DNA of 64,000 nt from positions 1 to 64,000 of IMG/VR virus record IMGVR_UViG_3300043409_002109; one strand, given 5' to 3'. This stretch comes from a virus. Positions 14,656 through 23,826 of the stretch are shown piece by piece; position 1 is the stretch's first letter, and the number at the start of each line of letters is the position of its first letter. The position numbers and the translations under genes were made by a program. Below the pieces are notes generated by a model, which was not told where the DNA came from, did not search any database, and was given only the letters and a program-made list of their open reading frames with translations.

Positions 14656-14957
14656 TGTCAGGGTATCTAGCAGAAAGCGCTCAGGGGAAAGACACTAGTG
14701 CGGGCTCCGCGAAGAGAATGGAGGAGCACTATGAAAGACTCTTCCCTAAGATTGGAAGAGATTTCGTTAGCAAGAGAGACTTCCTAAACATTATGCAAAA
14801 AGTTCTTTGGCTCCTTGAGAAGCCCGAAGCTTTTATGATCGATTTAGAGGAAGATAGTGAGGCCCGAAGTCTTGCAGGCCAATACAAAGAGCTTTTAGAT
14901 AGCGGCAAAGATGGAACAAAGATATATACTGATCTTATCAATTTGGATGATGAATAA
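14655..14957 (+). CDS. Hypothetical small acidic protein
   Basis: A 100-residue acidic, helix-rich protein of unknown function. It begins in the stop codon of the previous gene and its stop codon is followed directly by the next ATG. The segment RDFLNIMQKVLWLLEKPEAF is a strongly predicted amphipathic helix. It may be a small assembly factor, but nothing in the sequence shows this. Confidence 0.6.
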   Translation: MSGYLAESAQGKDTSAGSAKRMEEHYERLFPKIGRDFVSKRDFLNIMQKVLWLLEKPEAFMIDLEEDSEARSLAGQYKELLDSGKDGTKIYTDLINLDDE

Positions 14958-16544
14958 ATGATTATCGCTGATCTGAACGAACAAGAGACTTACCAGAACC
15001 TCTCTCTAATAATCAATGAATTCGAGAAGGCCGCCCTTAAGTCTAGTAAGAGAGAGAGCCTCTTGGCGGTTATGAATGCACCTCTCGACGGTATGGACCA
15101 AGTTCTCCTTGGATCCAAGAAGACTCTTACTAAAGTTCAAGAGGTAAGGGGCGGTGCAAAACGGCAGAGAAAGGCTAGCGCTCCAGCTGAGTCTTATGGG
15201 ACAACGAGCGGAAGTCCCAGCAAGTCCAAGAACATGCGAGGCGTTGATGTTTCTACTGAGCCGTTCGAGGCGACAGTCACCGAGCAAAATCAAGATGGGC
15301 TAATCCCCCTACCCCCTACGCTGAAGCTGTCTGGAGGCGTTCAGCTCGATGCTGATCTTGCTGAGATCTTCGGTGAAAACGGCCAAGACGCTGATGCTAT
15401 CCGAGCCTACATGAAAGATTGTCTCGGTTGTGATTCCCGTATATCCTTTGACTGGCAAGTACCTGCTTATGACCTATTAGGGCCTATCTCTGATATGATA
15501 AGCGAGATCAATCTTGCCATGGATAAGATTGAAAGTCTGACTGATCCAACGAAGCTATTAGAAGGCTTCTGCAAAGCCATGAATGATTTCCAGATCATCT
15601 GTATCCCCGACTGGACCATGATCTTGATGTCATTGAAGATGCTTTTGAATAAATATCTTCAGTTCGGACTTTCTGTAACCCTAGACTGGACTATAGTGCT
15701 TGGGCCACTTCTCAATATCATCGTTGATGGAGTAGCTGCTCTCATCCAGCAAATAGCTGGAGTACTTTTCTCCCCTTTAGACTGCGCGATTTCCGTACTC
15801 GAAAGTTTAGAGAAGTTAGAAGATGCTGCTCGGGGTGCTGTATCTACCGCTGAGGCTCTAAGTAACGGTGCGGCAGACTACGCACAGGCTGCTGCTGCAG
15901 GCCAGTTCTTACCGAATGCTGAAGCCGAGTCCCTGACCCGAGACTTCACTGCTAAATATGCGAAGGATAAGAATACAGGTAAGGACAGTTCGGTGGTGAC
16001 AAGCGTTGGCAGTACTGTACGTAATTCAGATGATCCTCAGAATAAGAACGCCTGGGCTTCGGTTTGGGCAGGCTTAGAAGCGAGTACACAAAGTAAGACT
16101 CTTGTTGAGTCTGATAATGACTCCCTAACAGGGGTGCTAGTCGCTGCTGTGAAAGAAGCTAAGGAGTGGATTGAGCTTCAGGTGTCAAAGATACTTGCAA
16201 CAATTAAAAGCGTAAAAGGATTGGTTGGTGGCGGGCTTACCCTGCAGCTTCAAGGCTTAGGCATAATGACCTTGATCATACAACTTATTCGTGTTGTAAT
16301 GATGATTATCAACCTACTCCGCTCTGGTGTTCAGCCAGCAAACTGGTGTACGTATCTTGAGGAGCACCCAGAGATGTTAGAGGACGCCTTAAAAAAAGCT
16401 GTGGATCCGAATGCTTCTGTCCGCAGGAAGATCATCACTGTGAATGGCCGTTCCACTACGCTAGAGTCTTGCGTTTCTCAGAGAACGGATGTAGATAAAA
16501 CTGTTCTTACTCAATGGATTAACGATCTACAGAAGGGAAGGTAA
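14958..16544 (+). CDS. Large helical protein with hydrophobic segments
   Basis: A 528-residue protein without recognised domains. The N-terminal 100 residues are basic and low in complexity (RGGAKRQRKASAP), then a globular part with several Cys (CLGCDS, about residues 154-160). Hydrophobic helices lie at about 222-275 and 428-455, and an Ala-rich helical region between them. It sits directly upstream of the portal gene and may be a virion or ejection protein; that is inference from position. Start codon follows the previous stop with no gap, so translation is probably coupled. Confidence 0.55.
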   Translation: MIIADLNEQETYQNLSLIINEFEKAALKSSKRESLLAVMNAPLDGMDQVLLGSKKTLTKVQEVRGGAKRQRKASAPAESYGTTSGSPSKSKNMRGVDVSTEPFEATVTEQNQDGLIPLPPTLKLSGGVQLDADLAEIFGENGQDADAIRAYMKDCLGCDSRISFDWQVPAYDLLGPISDMISEINLAMDKIESLTDPTKLLEGFCKAMNDFQIICIPDWTMILMSLKMLLNKYLQFGLSVTLDWTIVLGPLLNIIVDGVAALIQQIAGVLFSPLDCAISVLESLEKLEDAARGAVSTAEALSNGAADYAQAAAAGQFLPNAEAESLTRDFTAKYAKDKNTGKDSSVVTSVGSTVRNSDDPQNKNAWASVWAGLEASTQSKTLVESDNDSLTGVLVAAVKEAKEWIELQVSKILATIKSVKGLVGGGLTLQLQGLGIMTLIIQLIRVVMMIINLLRSGVQPANWCTYLEEHPEMLEDALKKAVDPNASVRRKIITVNGRSTTLESCVSQRTDVDKTVLTQWINDLQKGR

Positions 16545-18271
16545 TGCGCGCACAACTTATAGACATGGCCCTTGATAGACTTTCCACTAGGGACGCGAAG
16601 CCAACTCCTGCCCTTAAAGACCCAGTTTCTGTAAAAAGAGTTAGTGATAAGACTTACTCTTACGTTGAGAGGAATAGAGGGCAGTGGTCATACCCAGAGT
16701 ATGACTTTGATGAAATCCAGATAGCTCAAGATGCCGATGGATACATGAGCCGCTCTATTAACAAGAAGGTTAACAGAGTAATTGTCGCTGGTTGGGATCT
16801 AGTCGGGCAGAATGATGAGACAGTCGCCTACATTGAAAAGCGGTTTAATGAAATGGCTTGGGCGACCAACAGGCCCTTTGGACATTTAATCATTGCCATC
16901 TTCTATGATCTATTCCGTTTCAATAACCATGTATGGATAAAGGCGAGGAAGGAGAATGGAAACTCAGGAAGTGTAAGAGAAGACGCTGACGGCTTTGTGT
17001 GGAAGCCTATTGCTGGTTATTTCCCTGTCGCTTTTGAAACCCTCCAGTTTAAGAGTAAGCCCAACGGGGAGCTGAAGAAGGTGATGCAAAAGATGCCTTC
17101 TGGAGCATACAAGGAGTTCTTCCCCGAAGACATTGTGCATTTTCATACTAATAGAAAGCCGGGGTTCTCTGTTGGTACTCCAGAACTACTCCCCGCCCTA
17201 GATGACATCGCCCTCTTGCGCCGCGTAGAAGAGAACGTGGAGAGCCTTATAGAGGCCAGCCTATTCCCTATTTTCCATTATAAGGTAGGGTCTGATGCAT
17301 ATCCCGAACGCTATACCCCTGATGGAGTTAAAGAAACTGACCTCGTAAAGGCCACTGTAGAGTATATGCCCTCTGGAGGCATATACGTTTCCGATCATCG
17401 CCACGAGGTTAGCGTCATAGGGGCTGAGGGGCAAGCTCTTCGTATCGACTACTATATCCAGCATTTCAAGAGCCGGGTTTTTGCTTCGCTTGGTACCTCT
17501 GCCCTAGATATGGGTGAGGGCGATAGCGCCAACAAAAGTACAGCCAGTACCCTTTCTAAGGGTATGTTGATGGATATAGAGGCCGCGACTATCCAGGTTA
17601 AGCAGTTCTTGGAGTTCTTTGTTATCCAAGAGCTACTTCTCGAAGGCGGCTATGACCCTTTTGATCCGAAGAATCTGGTACGAATCCGATTTGGGGTTAT
17701 AGATAAGGACGAGCGAAGAGCAGATGAGAATCAGCAGATACAGCTATTCTTGAATAACCTGAGGACCATGGATGAGGTGCGTGCGTCTCTTGGAGACAAG
17801 CCATTCACGGATGAGATGCTAGAGCGCACTTGCTATAAGATGTTTACTGAGCCTACGGCCCTTGTTAAAGGTATGGCTGCGGGAAGCGCTGCTGGGGAGA
17901 CCCTAGCCAAGATGCCAGTCTCGAATATTGAGCCTGAGGCGCTAAACAAAGAAAAGGCATTTGCTAAAGCTCAACAAGCCGAAAAGAAAGCGAGTAATCA
18001 GCCAGTAGGGAAGCCCAAGACTAAGACGAATGGCACTACTGCGAACAGGAGTCGCCCTCAGAATCAGCGGGGGACTCGTAGCTCTCCGAAAACAAATCGA
18101 GATATTCAGTTCAAGGACGGCCAAGTAGTTTCAATTACTTGCGATATTAATACCTCTGATGTTAAGCTCGATGACTGGAAGGAGTATGTATACAATAAGT
18201 ATATAAACTCTGATAAAACGATATCTCTTGACACTATAGCTGAAGTCTCCTCTTGGAGACTTAAGGAATAA
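16544..18271 (+). CDS. Portal protein
   Basis: A 575-residue portal, the dodecameric ring at one capsid vertex through which DNA passes and to which terminase and neck bind. The sequence has the general look of the family: an N-terminal wing (DEIQIAQDADGYMSRSINKKVNRV), a segment about VHFHTNRKPGFSVGTPELLPALDDIALLRRVEENVESL (written here only in part by key residues 205-235), the long stem helices, and a charged, low-complexity C-terminal tail after residue 450. Its neighbours terminase, protease-scaffold and capsid agree. The start overlaps the previous stop by one base and the next gene begins right after its stop. Confidence 0.85.
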   Translation: MRAQLIDMALDRLSTRDAKPTPALKDPVSVKRVSDKTYSYVERNRGQWSYPEYDFDEIQIAQDADGYMSRSINKKVNRVIVAGWDLVGQNDETVAYIEKRFNEMAWATNRPFGHLIIAIFYDLFRFNNHVWIKARKENGNSGSVREDADGFVWKPIAGYFPVAFETLQFKSKPNGELKKVMQKMPSGAYKEFFPEDIVHFHTNRKPGFSVGTPELLPALDDIALLRRVEENVESLIEASLFPIFHYKVGSDAYPERYTPDGVKETDLVKATVEYMPSGGIYVSDHRHEVSVIGAEGQALRIDYYIQHFKSRVFASLGTSALDMGEGDSANKSTASTLSKGMLMDIEAATIQVKQFLEFFVIQELLLEGGYDPFDPKNLVRIRFGVIDKDERRADENQQIQLFLNNLRTMDEVRASLGDKPFTDEMLERTCYKMFTEPTALVKGMAAGSAAGETLAKMPVSNIEPEALNKEKAFAKAQQAEKKASNQPVGKPKTKTNGTTANRSRPQNQRGTRSSPKTNRDIQFKDGQVVSITCDINTSDVKLDDWKEYVYNKYINSDKTISLDTIAEVSSWRLKE

Positions 18272-19864
18272 ATGAGCTTACCCCTCTTCCAACTACACGA
18301 TATTATTGAAGTCAGCCCTGTAAAGGCGCTTGTTTCTTTACCTAAGTCTGACAAGTTGCGTTTTATGGATAAGATCTTAGATGCTAAGAGAGCAGACAAG
18401 CGCGGCCTTATTGTTGATTTCAACTTATCCTCTAGCGGCCGACGCATAAACAATCGCATCTATACGCCAGCCGGCCAGAGAGCGGGCTTGGATAGTTGGA
18501 TCAAGCCCTTTCCTAAGCCTATCATAAGAAACCATGACAGAAATGAAGACCCTATGGGCCGATTTGTTGATGTCTCTTATAATGAGATAGATAATCAGGC
18601 CCTGTCCTTCTTTAAGAATGCTAAAGACTTCATGGCACTTAAGGATGCGCTAGAGAGTGACGATCCAAGAAAGATCATTCGCGCTTTCAAGCAGACGAAG
18701 CTTCTTACCAACAAGAAGTGGCCGGGGGTTGGCGAATTACTTGCTAAGGCTCGTATTTCCGATGAGTCAGCTATCGAGAAGTTCCTCGATGGTCGCTATA
18801 TGACATTCTCAGCTGGCTCTAATACAGATCGCTATGTATGCAGCAAGTGCCTTTGTGACTGGGCCGGCGGCGAACATTGTGATCACCGCCCTGGAGAAGT
18901 TACTAGTGATGGCGATCTTGTCTTCTTCGTTACCGGTACGTTCTATGGCGAAGAGGGTTCTGTTTTAACAACCCCAGCCAACGACTACTCTTCTGTCAGA
19001 AGTCTCAACTTCGCTGACAGCTTAAACTACAATACTATACCCCAGTCAGATTGTCTGACTGATATATCTACTATTTACATAACTGATGGTGCTATTGATT
19101 TCTCTGATAAAGAAGATACAAATGACCATCTGGAGAATAAAATGGACCTCGCAAACATTGATGCATTAGTTGATGCTCTCTTACCTAAGCTTCTAGAGAA
19201 GCTTCAAGAAGCCGCAACGAGTGGTCAGGAAGTAAAGACTGCCGATGAAGCAGAAACTACTAACGTCGTCACCGATGCCGCCCCTGCCCTTTCCGTTGAT
19301 TGGACGCTCCTCGATAACGCTGTAGCCGAGCTTAAGGCTTCCCTAACAGATGTTAAGGTCGAAGTTATCAAAGAAGTGATAGTGAAGGACGAAGGAGAGA
19401 GTGAGCTTCTATCTGAAGTGGAAGTTAAGCTCACTGCGGCTCTTGCGGCCAAGGACTCTGCGGAAGCTAGCCTCCTACAGCTCCAGGATTCGGTAAAAGA
19501 TCACGCTGCCGCCCTTGCTCTAATAGATGAGCTTAAGGCTGAAGTTAGTGAATTAACAGAAAAACTTGACACAGCTACAACTTCGTTGCAGAATCGGGAT
19601 GAAGCCGACAAGTTACCACTTGACAAAGAGCGCGGAAGCGTTCAGAATCCTTCAGAGAGTGGTACACCATCTTTACAAGATAGTGGCTCAACTAAGCGCA
19701 ACAAGAACCTTGATGGTTTTGAGCAGAAAGTAGTTGAGAAATTCAAACAAATTCGTGATTCTAATGGAGATCCTGCTGCACAAATGTATGTGAAGAACTT
19801 ACAAGTACGCGGAATTCTTTCTAGAAAATTTAATATAGACTCGTACATTAAGGAGATAAACTAA
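18272..19864 (+). CDS. Prohead protease-scaffold fusion
   Basis: A 530-residue protein. The first 240 residues look like a herpesvirus-fold prohead protease: INNRIYT at the start of the core, RNHD with His88, and MTFSAGS with a likely catalytic Ser180. After that comes a zinc-knuckle-like insert, CSKCLCDW followed by HCDH. The rest, from about residue 285, is an acidic, Ala/Glu/Lys-rich coiled coil (scaffold) with a basic C-terminal segment, the part that would bind the capsid protein and be removed at maturation. Such fusions of protease and scaffold are known in large tailed phages. Directly precedes the capsid genes. The gene starts directly after the portal stop. Confidence 0.8.
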   Translation: MSLPLFQLHDIIEVSPVKALVSLPKSDKLRFMDKILDAKRADKRGLIVDFNLSSSGRRINNRIYTPAGQRAGLDSWIKPFPKPIIRNHDRNEDPMGRFVDVSYNEIDNQALSFFKNAKDFMALKDALESDDPRKIIRAFKQTKLLTNKKWPGVGELLAKARISDESAIEKFLDGRYMTFSAGSNTDRYVCSKCLCDWAGGEHCDHRPGEVTSDGDLVFFVTGTFYGEEGSVLTTPANDYSSVRSLNFADSLNYNTIPQSDCLTDISTIYITDGAIDFSDKEDTNDHLENKMDLANIDALVDALLPKLLEKLQEAATSGQEVKTADEAETTNVVTDAAPALSVDWTLLDNAVAELKASLTDVKVEVIKEVIVKDEGESELLSEVEVKLTAALAAKDSAEASLLQLQDSVKDHAAALALIDELKAEVSELTEKLDTATTSLQNRDEADKLPLDKERGSVQNPSESGTPSLQDSGSTKRNKNLDGFEQKVVEKFKQIRDSNGDPAAQMYVKNLQVRGILSRKFNIDSYIKEIN

Positions 19865-21288
19865 TGGCAGTTTCCCGTTTTTCAGCTAACTTCAGAACTC
19901 GCTCAGATGTTTTTGATAGCATTACCCCCAACGTCATCCGTCAGCGCGACATCAGTGCGCCTAACGGCGAGTGGAAGCCAGCGCCCTGGCTCCCCGTACA
20001 GTGGACATCAAGCAACCTCACCGCAGGTGAAGATGCTTTCGTTATTTCCAAGGGCAAAGTTGTAGCTCTTACACGGCAGGGCCATGTTGTCCCTGCCGGC
20101 TACCTCTTCTTCGCAACCCTAGTGGCTGCGACCTCTGATATCGCTATCACCTACACTGCTGACGACTACGAGTGGGGTGTCATGGACATCACCACTGGTG
20201 CTCGCTACGCAACGAACGGCACCACCACCTACACCGCCAAGGTAGTCGCCGAGGCTCTTCTTGAGCGCGGCCTCGTAACCGAGGATGAGGTAACTCAGGC
20301 TGTCGCTGACTACGGCATCGCTAGCTATAGCACTTCTGATATGCCAACTCGGGCTGGTGTAATGACGATCGCAGAAGTCCAGGGCACCTTTGCTGCCTTC
20401 ATCAGCAAGCCTGTTGGTATCTCCGCTGTAGACGTATACGTTTGGTCGGGCCGTCCAGAGGACGGCGACCAGTTCTACACCAACTATTCTAAGCAGCACC
20501 TCATTCAGTTCCTTACTGAAGCTCAGATGGTAGTTCCTCACCGTGCCGCAGACTCTACTAGCTCTGATGTCTTCACTGGCATCGAGTCTATTGTTCCAGA
20601 GACTGCAGACAACGCTGGCGACTTCCCTCGTGCTGGTGAAATCTGGGAAGCTGCTCAGCTTGCTCTTACCACCCGCTATGGCGCCCTTGGTGTCACTAGC
20701 TCAACTCCTGTTGTAGCTTTCTGCTTAGCAGAAGACAACGTGGCTGCAAACACCGATCGTACTCCCGTTACCTGCGATGTAGACGGCGTTCTCTCCAAAG
20801 AGAAAAGCGCTATCTCTCTTGTAACAAGCGAAGGCGACTGGTACCTCGATGCAGATGTGGGTGTCATAATTGTCCATGAAGACACTTATGCTACTCTCGT
20901 AGCCGCTACCAGCGATCCAACCTTCAGCTATTTCTTCTACGAAGAGGCTAGCGCAGTTACGGATGTCGCCAGTGCTCACCGCTACGTCCACTTCGATGGT
21001 CTTGCAGTTCCTGGTGATAAGCTCGGTGTTGACAAGCACAGTAACTTCGTGAAGTCTAACTCACTTTCCGATGTGCTCAATGGCGGCTCAGTCCTCGGCT
21101 GCGTGCTTTCGATTGAATCTCAGCCTCGCACCCTTCTCAATAAAGTCAAGACTGCTTACAACCTCAGTAACATGAGCGCTTCAGGCAAAATGCCTGGTAC
21201 AGCAACCAAGGGCTTTACTGACATGATCACCCTTTCGCAGGAAGATGTTGCTGATCGCTGTGCGGTCCTTCTCGTTCGTGCTGTCTAA
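19864..21288 (+). CDS. Abundant virion protein, possible head decoration protein
   Basis: A 474-residue protein, beta-rich and not recognised. It starts on the last base of the scaffold stop codon. Codon choice shifts towards C-ending codons (AAC, TTC, TAC, ATC, CTC, GGC), as in the capsid gene that follows, which is typical of very highly expressed genes. It has repeated small motifs (FFATLVAATSDIAITY and TYATLVAATSDPTFSY), suggesting two similar beta domains. A role as a head decoration or accessory capsid protein is inferred from position, codon bias and the repeat. Confidence 0.5.
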   Translation: MAVSRFSANFRTRSDVFDSITPNVIRQRDISAPNGEWKPAPWLPVQWTSSNLTAGEDAFVISKGKVVALTRQGHVVPAGYLFFATLVAATSDIAITYTADDYEWGVMDITTGARYATNGTTTYTAKVVAEALLERGLVTEDEVTQAVADYGIASYSTSDMPTRAGVMTIAEVQGTFAAFISKPVGISAVDVYVWSGRPEDGDQFYTNYSKQHLIQFLTEAQMVVPHRAADSTSSDVFTGIESIVPETADNAGDFPRAGEIWEAAQLALTTRYGALGVTSSTPVVAFCLAEDNVAANTDRTPVTCDVDGVLSKEKSAISLVTSEGDWYLDADVGVIIVHEDTYATLVAATSDPTFSYFFYEEASAVTDVASAHRYVHFDGLAVPGDKLGVDKHSNFVKSNSLSDVLNGGSVLGCVLSIESQPRTLLNKVKTAYNLSNMSASGKMPGTATKGFTDMITLSQEDVADRCAVLLVRAV

Positions 21289-21307
21289 TTCCAAGGAGAC
21301 TTAATAT

Positions 21308-22609
21308 ATGAAACTAAAGCTTCGTGACGGCTCGGACTTCGAGCTTCCAACTAACGAGAAGCAGTCAGCTAGACTTCTAGCTGATGCCTTCCTCTCTAAC
21401 GGTAGAGTGCCCGGCGAGGACTCCCCCCTCGACTATGCAGATGTTATAAAGCATCTTCGCCCTATGAAGGATGCAGTCACCGCCTCTGAGATTCGGCCTC
21501 TTCTTCAGTCAGCAATGCAGATACTCCTCCGTGAGCCTGTTGAGCCCTTGATGATAATCCAGAACCTCTTTACCCGTGTTTCGGCACGCGGCCTAGAAGT
21601 GAATGTTCTCGCAGGTGCTATCGGCGCTGTAACTGCTGGTGATATCCCCGAGCATGGCACCTACCCTGAGGTAATGTTCCAGATCGGTGGCGCACTCCAG
21701 ACTGCTTATATCGGTAAGTCAGGCCTCGCGGCCAGCTTCACTGATGAAGCTCTCCGCTATTCCACCTGGGACATAATGTCCATCAACCTTCGTCTCATGC
21801 GTAACGCTCTTATGCGTCACAAAGAGCAGAAGGCCGTGGCATTCCTTCGCGAACTCGGTACCGAGCTATTCAACAACGCTTCTCCCAGCACCTCACTCTT
21901 CGGCGTGACGACTGGTCGTGGCCTTGATATGGCAGCCAACGGTACTGTAGTGATGGACGACCTTCTCAAAGGTCTAGCCCACATGGCAGAGGAAGGCTTC
22001 CAGCCCGACGTACTCCTAGTCAACCCTGTTCTGTTCCTCCAGTGGGCGCAGGATCCAATCATGTGTAACCTCTTTATGATGGGCGCTGGTCAGGGTTCTA
22101 TGTACTCCGGTTGGCAGGGCCAGCCCGGTCCCCTCGCTCCTTGGTCGAATGGTGCTATGGGCGGCCTCGGCCCAACCCTAGGCAACAGCGTAACCCCTTA
22201 CGGCAACGCCGGTGGCGATACTCCAACTGACCTTTCTGAGCGTGCCTTCGGTATGACCAGTGTGCCAGTAATGCCAGGGTACTTCCCATGGCCTCTACGT
22301 ATAGTGTCATCCCCCCTCGTTCCTTTCGATGAGACAGCCGGCCTTACCGACATGTTCCTTCTCGATAGCGCAAACGTAGGCTTCCTCCTGGTTGACGAAG
22401 AGTTAACCCAGGTTGAGTGGCGTGACGAGAACGTAGACGTAGTTAAAGTCAAACTCCGTGAGCGTTATGGCTTCGGTGTTGCGAACGAAGGTCAGTCTGT
22501 AGGCGTTATCAAGAACGTCAAGCTTGGCCGTAACTACTGGGATGGAACCATCAAGACTGTATCTAACGATGTAGCCGCTGAGATTCCTTCTACCACTGCC
22601 GTAGTCTAG
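21308..22609 (+). CDS. Major capsid protein
   Basis: A 433-residue protein of the HK97-like fold, building the icosahedral head. Visible hints: an N-terminal helix-rich arm (residues 1-80), an E-loop-like stretch (GAIGAVTAGDIPEHGTYPEV), a spine helix with repeated basic residues (LRLMRNALMRHKEQKAVAFLR), a P-domain pattern LLVNPVLFLQWAQDP, and a C-terminal beta segment with RERYGFG. The codon bias is that of a highly expressed gene, and AAGGAG precedes the ATG. A GC-rich hairpin follows. Neighbouring protease-scaffold and portal genes support the call. Confidence 0.85.
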   Translation: MKLKLRDGSDFELPTNEKQSARLLADAFLSNGRVPGEDSPLDYADVIKHLRPMKDAVTASEIRPLLQSAMQILLREPVEPLMIIQNLFTRVSARGLEVNVLAGAIGAVTAGDIPEHGTYPEVMFQIGGALQTAYIGKSGLAASFTDEALRYSTWDIMSINLRLMRNALMRHKEQKAVAFLRELGTELFNNASPSTSLFGVTTGRGLDMAANGTVVMDDLLKGLAHMAEEGFQPDVLLVNPVLFLQWAQDPIMCNLFMMGAGQGSMYSGWQGQPGPLAPWSNGAMGGLGPTLGNSVTPYGNAGGDTPTDLSERAFGMTSVPVMPGYFPWPLRIVSSPLVPFDETAGLTDMFLLDSANVGFLLVDEELTQVEWRDENVDVVKVKLRERYGFGVANEGQSVGVIKNVKLGRNYWDGTIKTVSNDVAAEIPSTTAVV

Positions 22610-22638
22610 AGTAGTAGTCCTCTTGTAGGATAAAGTCT

Positions 22639-22661
22639 GGGGGCCCCCTTGTGGGGCCCCC
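22639..22661 (+). terminator. GC-rich hairpin after the capsid gene
   Basis: A 9-bp GC stem (22639-22647 with 22653-22661) with a five-base loop lies in the 87-base gap downstream of the major capsid gene. There is no T tract after it, so it may be a partial terminator, a processing site or an mRNA stabiliser, which fits very high capsid protein expression with lower expression downstream. Confidence 0.5.
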
Positions 22662-22696
22662 TACTTGTATTGTAGTATAAGAATTGTGGAGAACAA

Positions 22697-23818
22697 ATGG
22701 CAGTACCTACCCTCGTCTCTAATTATCCTTCAGATGGCGATACGGGCATTCCCGTTGGCGCTACTATTCTATGCTACTTCAGCGTAGGGGTCGATTTAGA
22801 ATCTATAAAGAACTCCATAGTTCTATTCGGAAGAGACTTTGACCAGACTTCTGGTCCAGACCAAAGTCTCTGGATTGATAACGATACCGGCAATAATAAG
22901 TATTGGCTTTCTTCTCCAGGATTCAAGGGGACTGTCCCTCTGAACTTTGAGTTAGTCTATTTTGATAATGCAGACCCAGACTTAGCTGTAGATGAGAATG
23001 CGGCGTATACGAGTCAGGCTGATGAGACGACAGATGGCTTTGGACATCTAGTAAGGATCACTCCGCAGACGGGCTCCTTAGCCCCGGAAACGGTATATAC
23101 TCTTTATGTTAATGCCGATACAGAAAGCAACAACCTGATTGGCGTGAGCGCCCGAACCGTATTCGATGTAGCTCCAGATGCGGGCAATACCGGCACTACC
23201 GGAAGTCTAAGTGTGTTTGGGACATGGGCTGGAACATCAGATGATGTTGTTAATGTTAAAATCACAACTGCCGGAGAGATCGGGGTTGCGAAATATAAGT
23301 GGTGGTATACCTCCTTAGGGGAGGGGTCAGCCACTACTGGGCGGCTTACGAGCCGTCGCTTCAGGAAGTTAGAGCATGGCCTTCAGATACGATTTACTGG
23401 GTCTGCTTTTGAAGATGACGACCTCTATACATTCAATGTGTATGCTACTGCTCGGCTAGCTACGAGCAGCTCGCTTAGCTTTACTACTAATGACGGTTCA
23501 TTCGAGACAGCTCCCGCGAGCCCCAGTACCCCTGCAGTAAGCTCTCCTCCTAGTACCGTGCTACCTTCGGTTAGTGACGCAGAAGCTGTTCTGTCCATTC
23601 TCAGCATGACTCCAGAGCATGGATCATACAACAACCCCAATAGCACTCGGGTTATTACTATTGTATTTGATGATGATATTGATGAGGATACCATCACAGA
23701 CGAAACAGTGAAGATATATGCCTACCCTGCGAGCGGGCACTATGGTGATACGACACCTGTTCGTGAACTAAGTAAAGAACTTATTGTCGAAGACGACACT
23801 CTTACCATCCGATTCTAG
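22697..23818 (+). CDS. Ig-like domain virion protein
   Basis: A 373-residue protein. The N-terminus has the pattern of an SbsA-type Ig-like domain (YPSDGDTGIPVGATILCYFS, then a beta-rich repeat), followed by a Ser/Thr/Pro linker around residue 280 and the beginning of a second Ig-like domain (ILSMTPEHGSYNNPN, about residue 302) which ends after about 70 residues, earlier than usual. Such domains decorate heads and necks and may bind carbohydrates. GGAG precedes the ATG. Next gene starts eight bases after the stop. I recognise no other domain. Confidence 0.6.
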   Translation: MAVPTLVSNYPSDGDTGIPVGATILCYFSVGVDLESIKNSIVLFGRDFDQTSGPDQSLWIDNDTGNNKYWLSSPGFKGTVPLNFELVYFDNADPDLAVDENAAYTSQADETTDGFGHLVRITPQTGSLAPETVYTLYVNADTESNNLIGVSARTVFDVAPDAGNTGTTGSLSVFGTWAGTSDDVVNVKITTAGEIGVAKYKWWYTSLGEGSATTGRLTSRRFRKLEHGLQIRFTGSAFEDDDLYTFNVYATARLATSSSLSFTTNDGSFETAPASPSTPAVSSPPSTVLPSVSDAEAVLSILSMTPEHGSYNNPNSTRVITIVFDDDIDEDTITDETVKIYAYPASGHYGDTTPVRELSKELIVEDDTLTIRF

Positions 23819-23826
23819 GAGAATAA

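Noticed and set aside
20119-20541. 140-codon minus-strand ORF
   Set aside because: Antisense to the highly expressed gene at 19864-21288, whose C-ending codons open long antisense frames.
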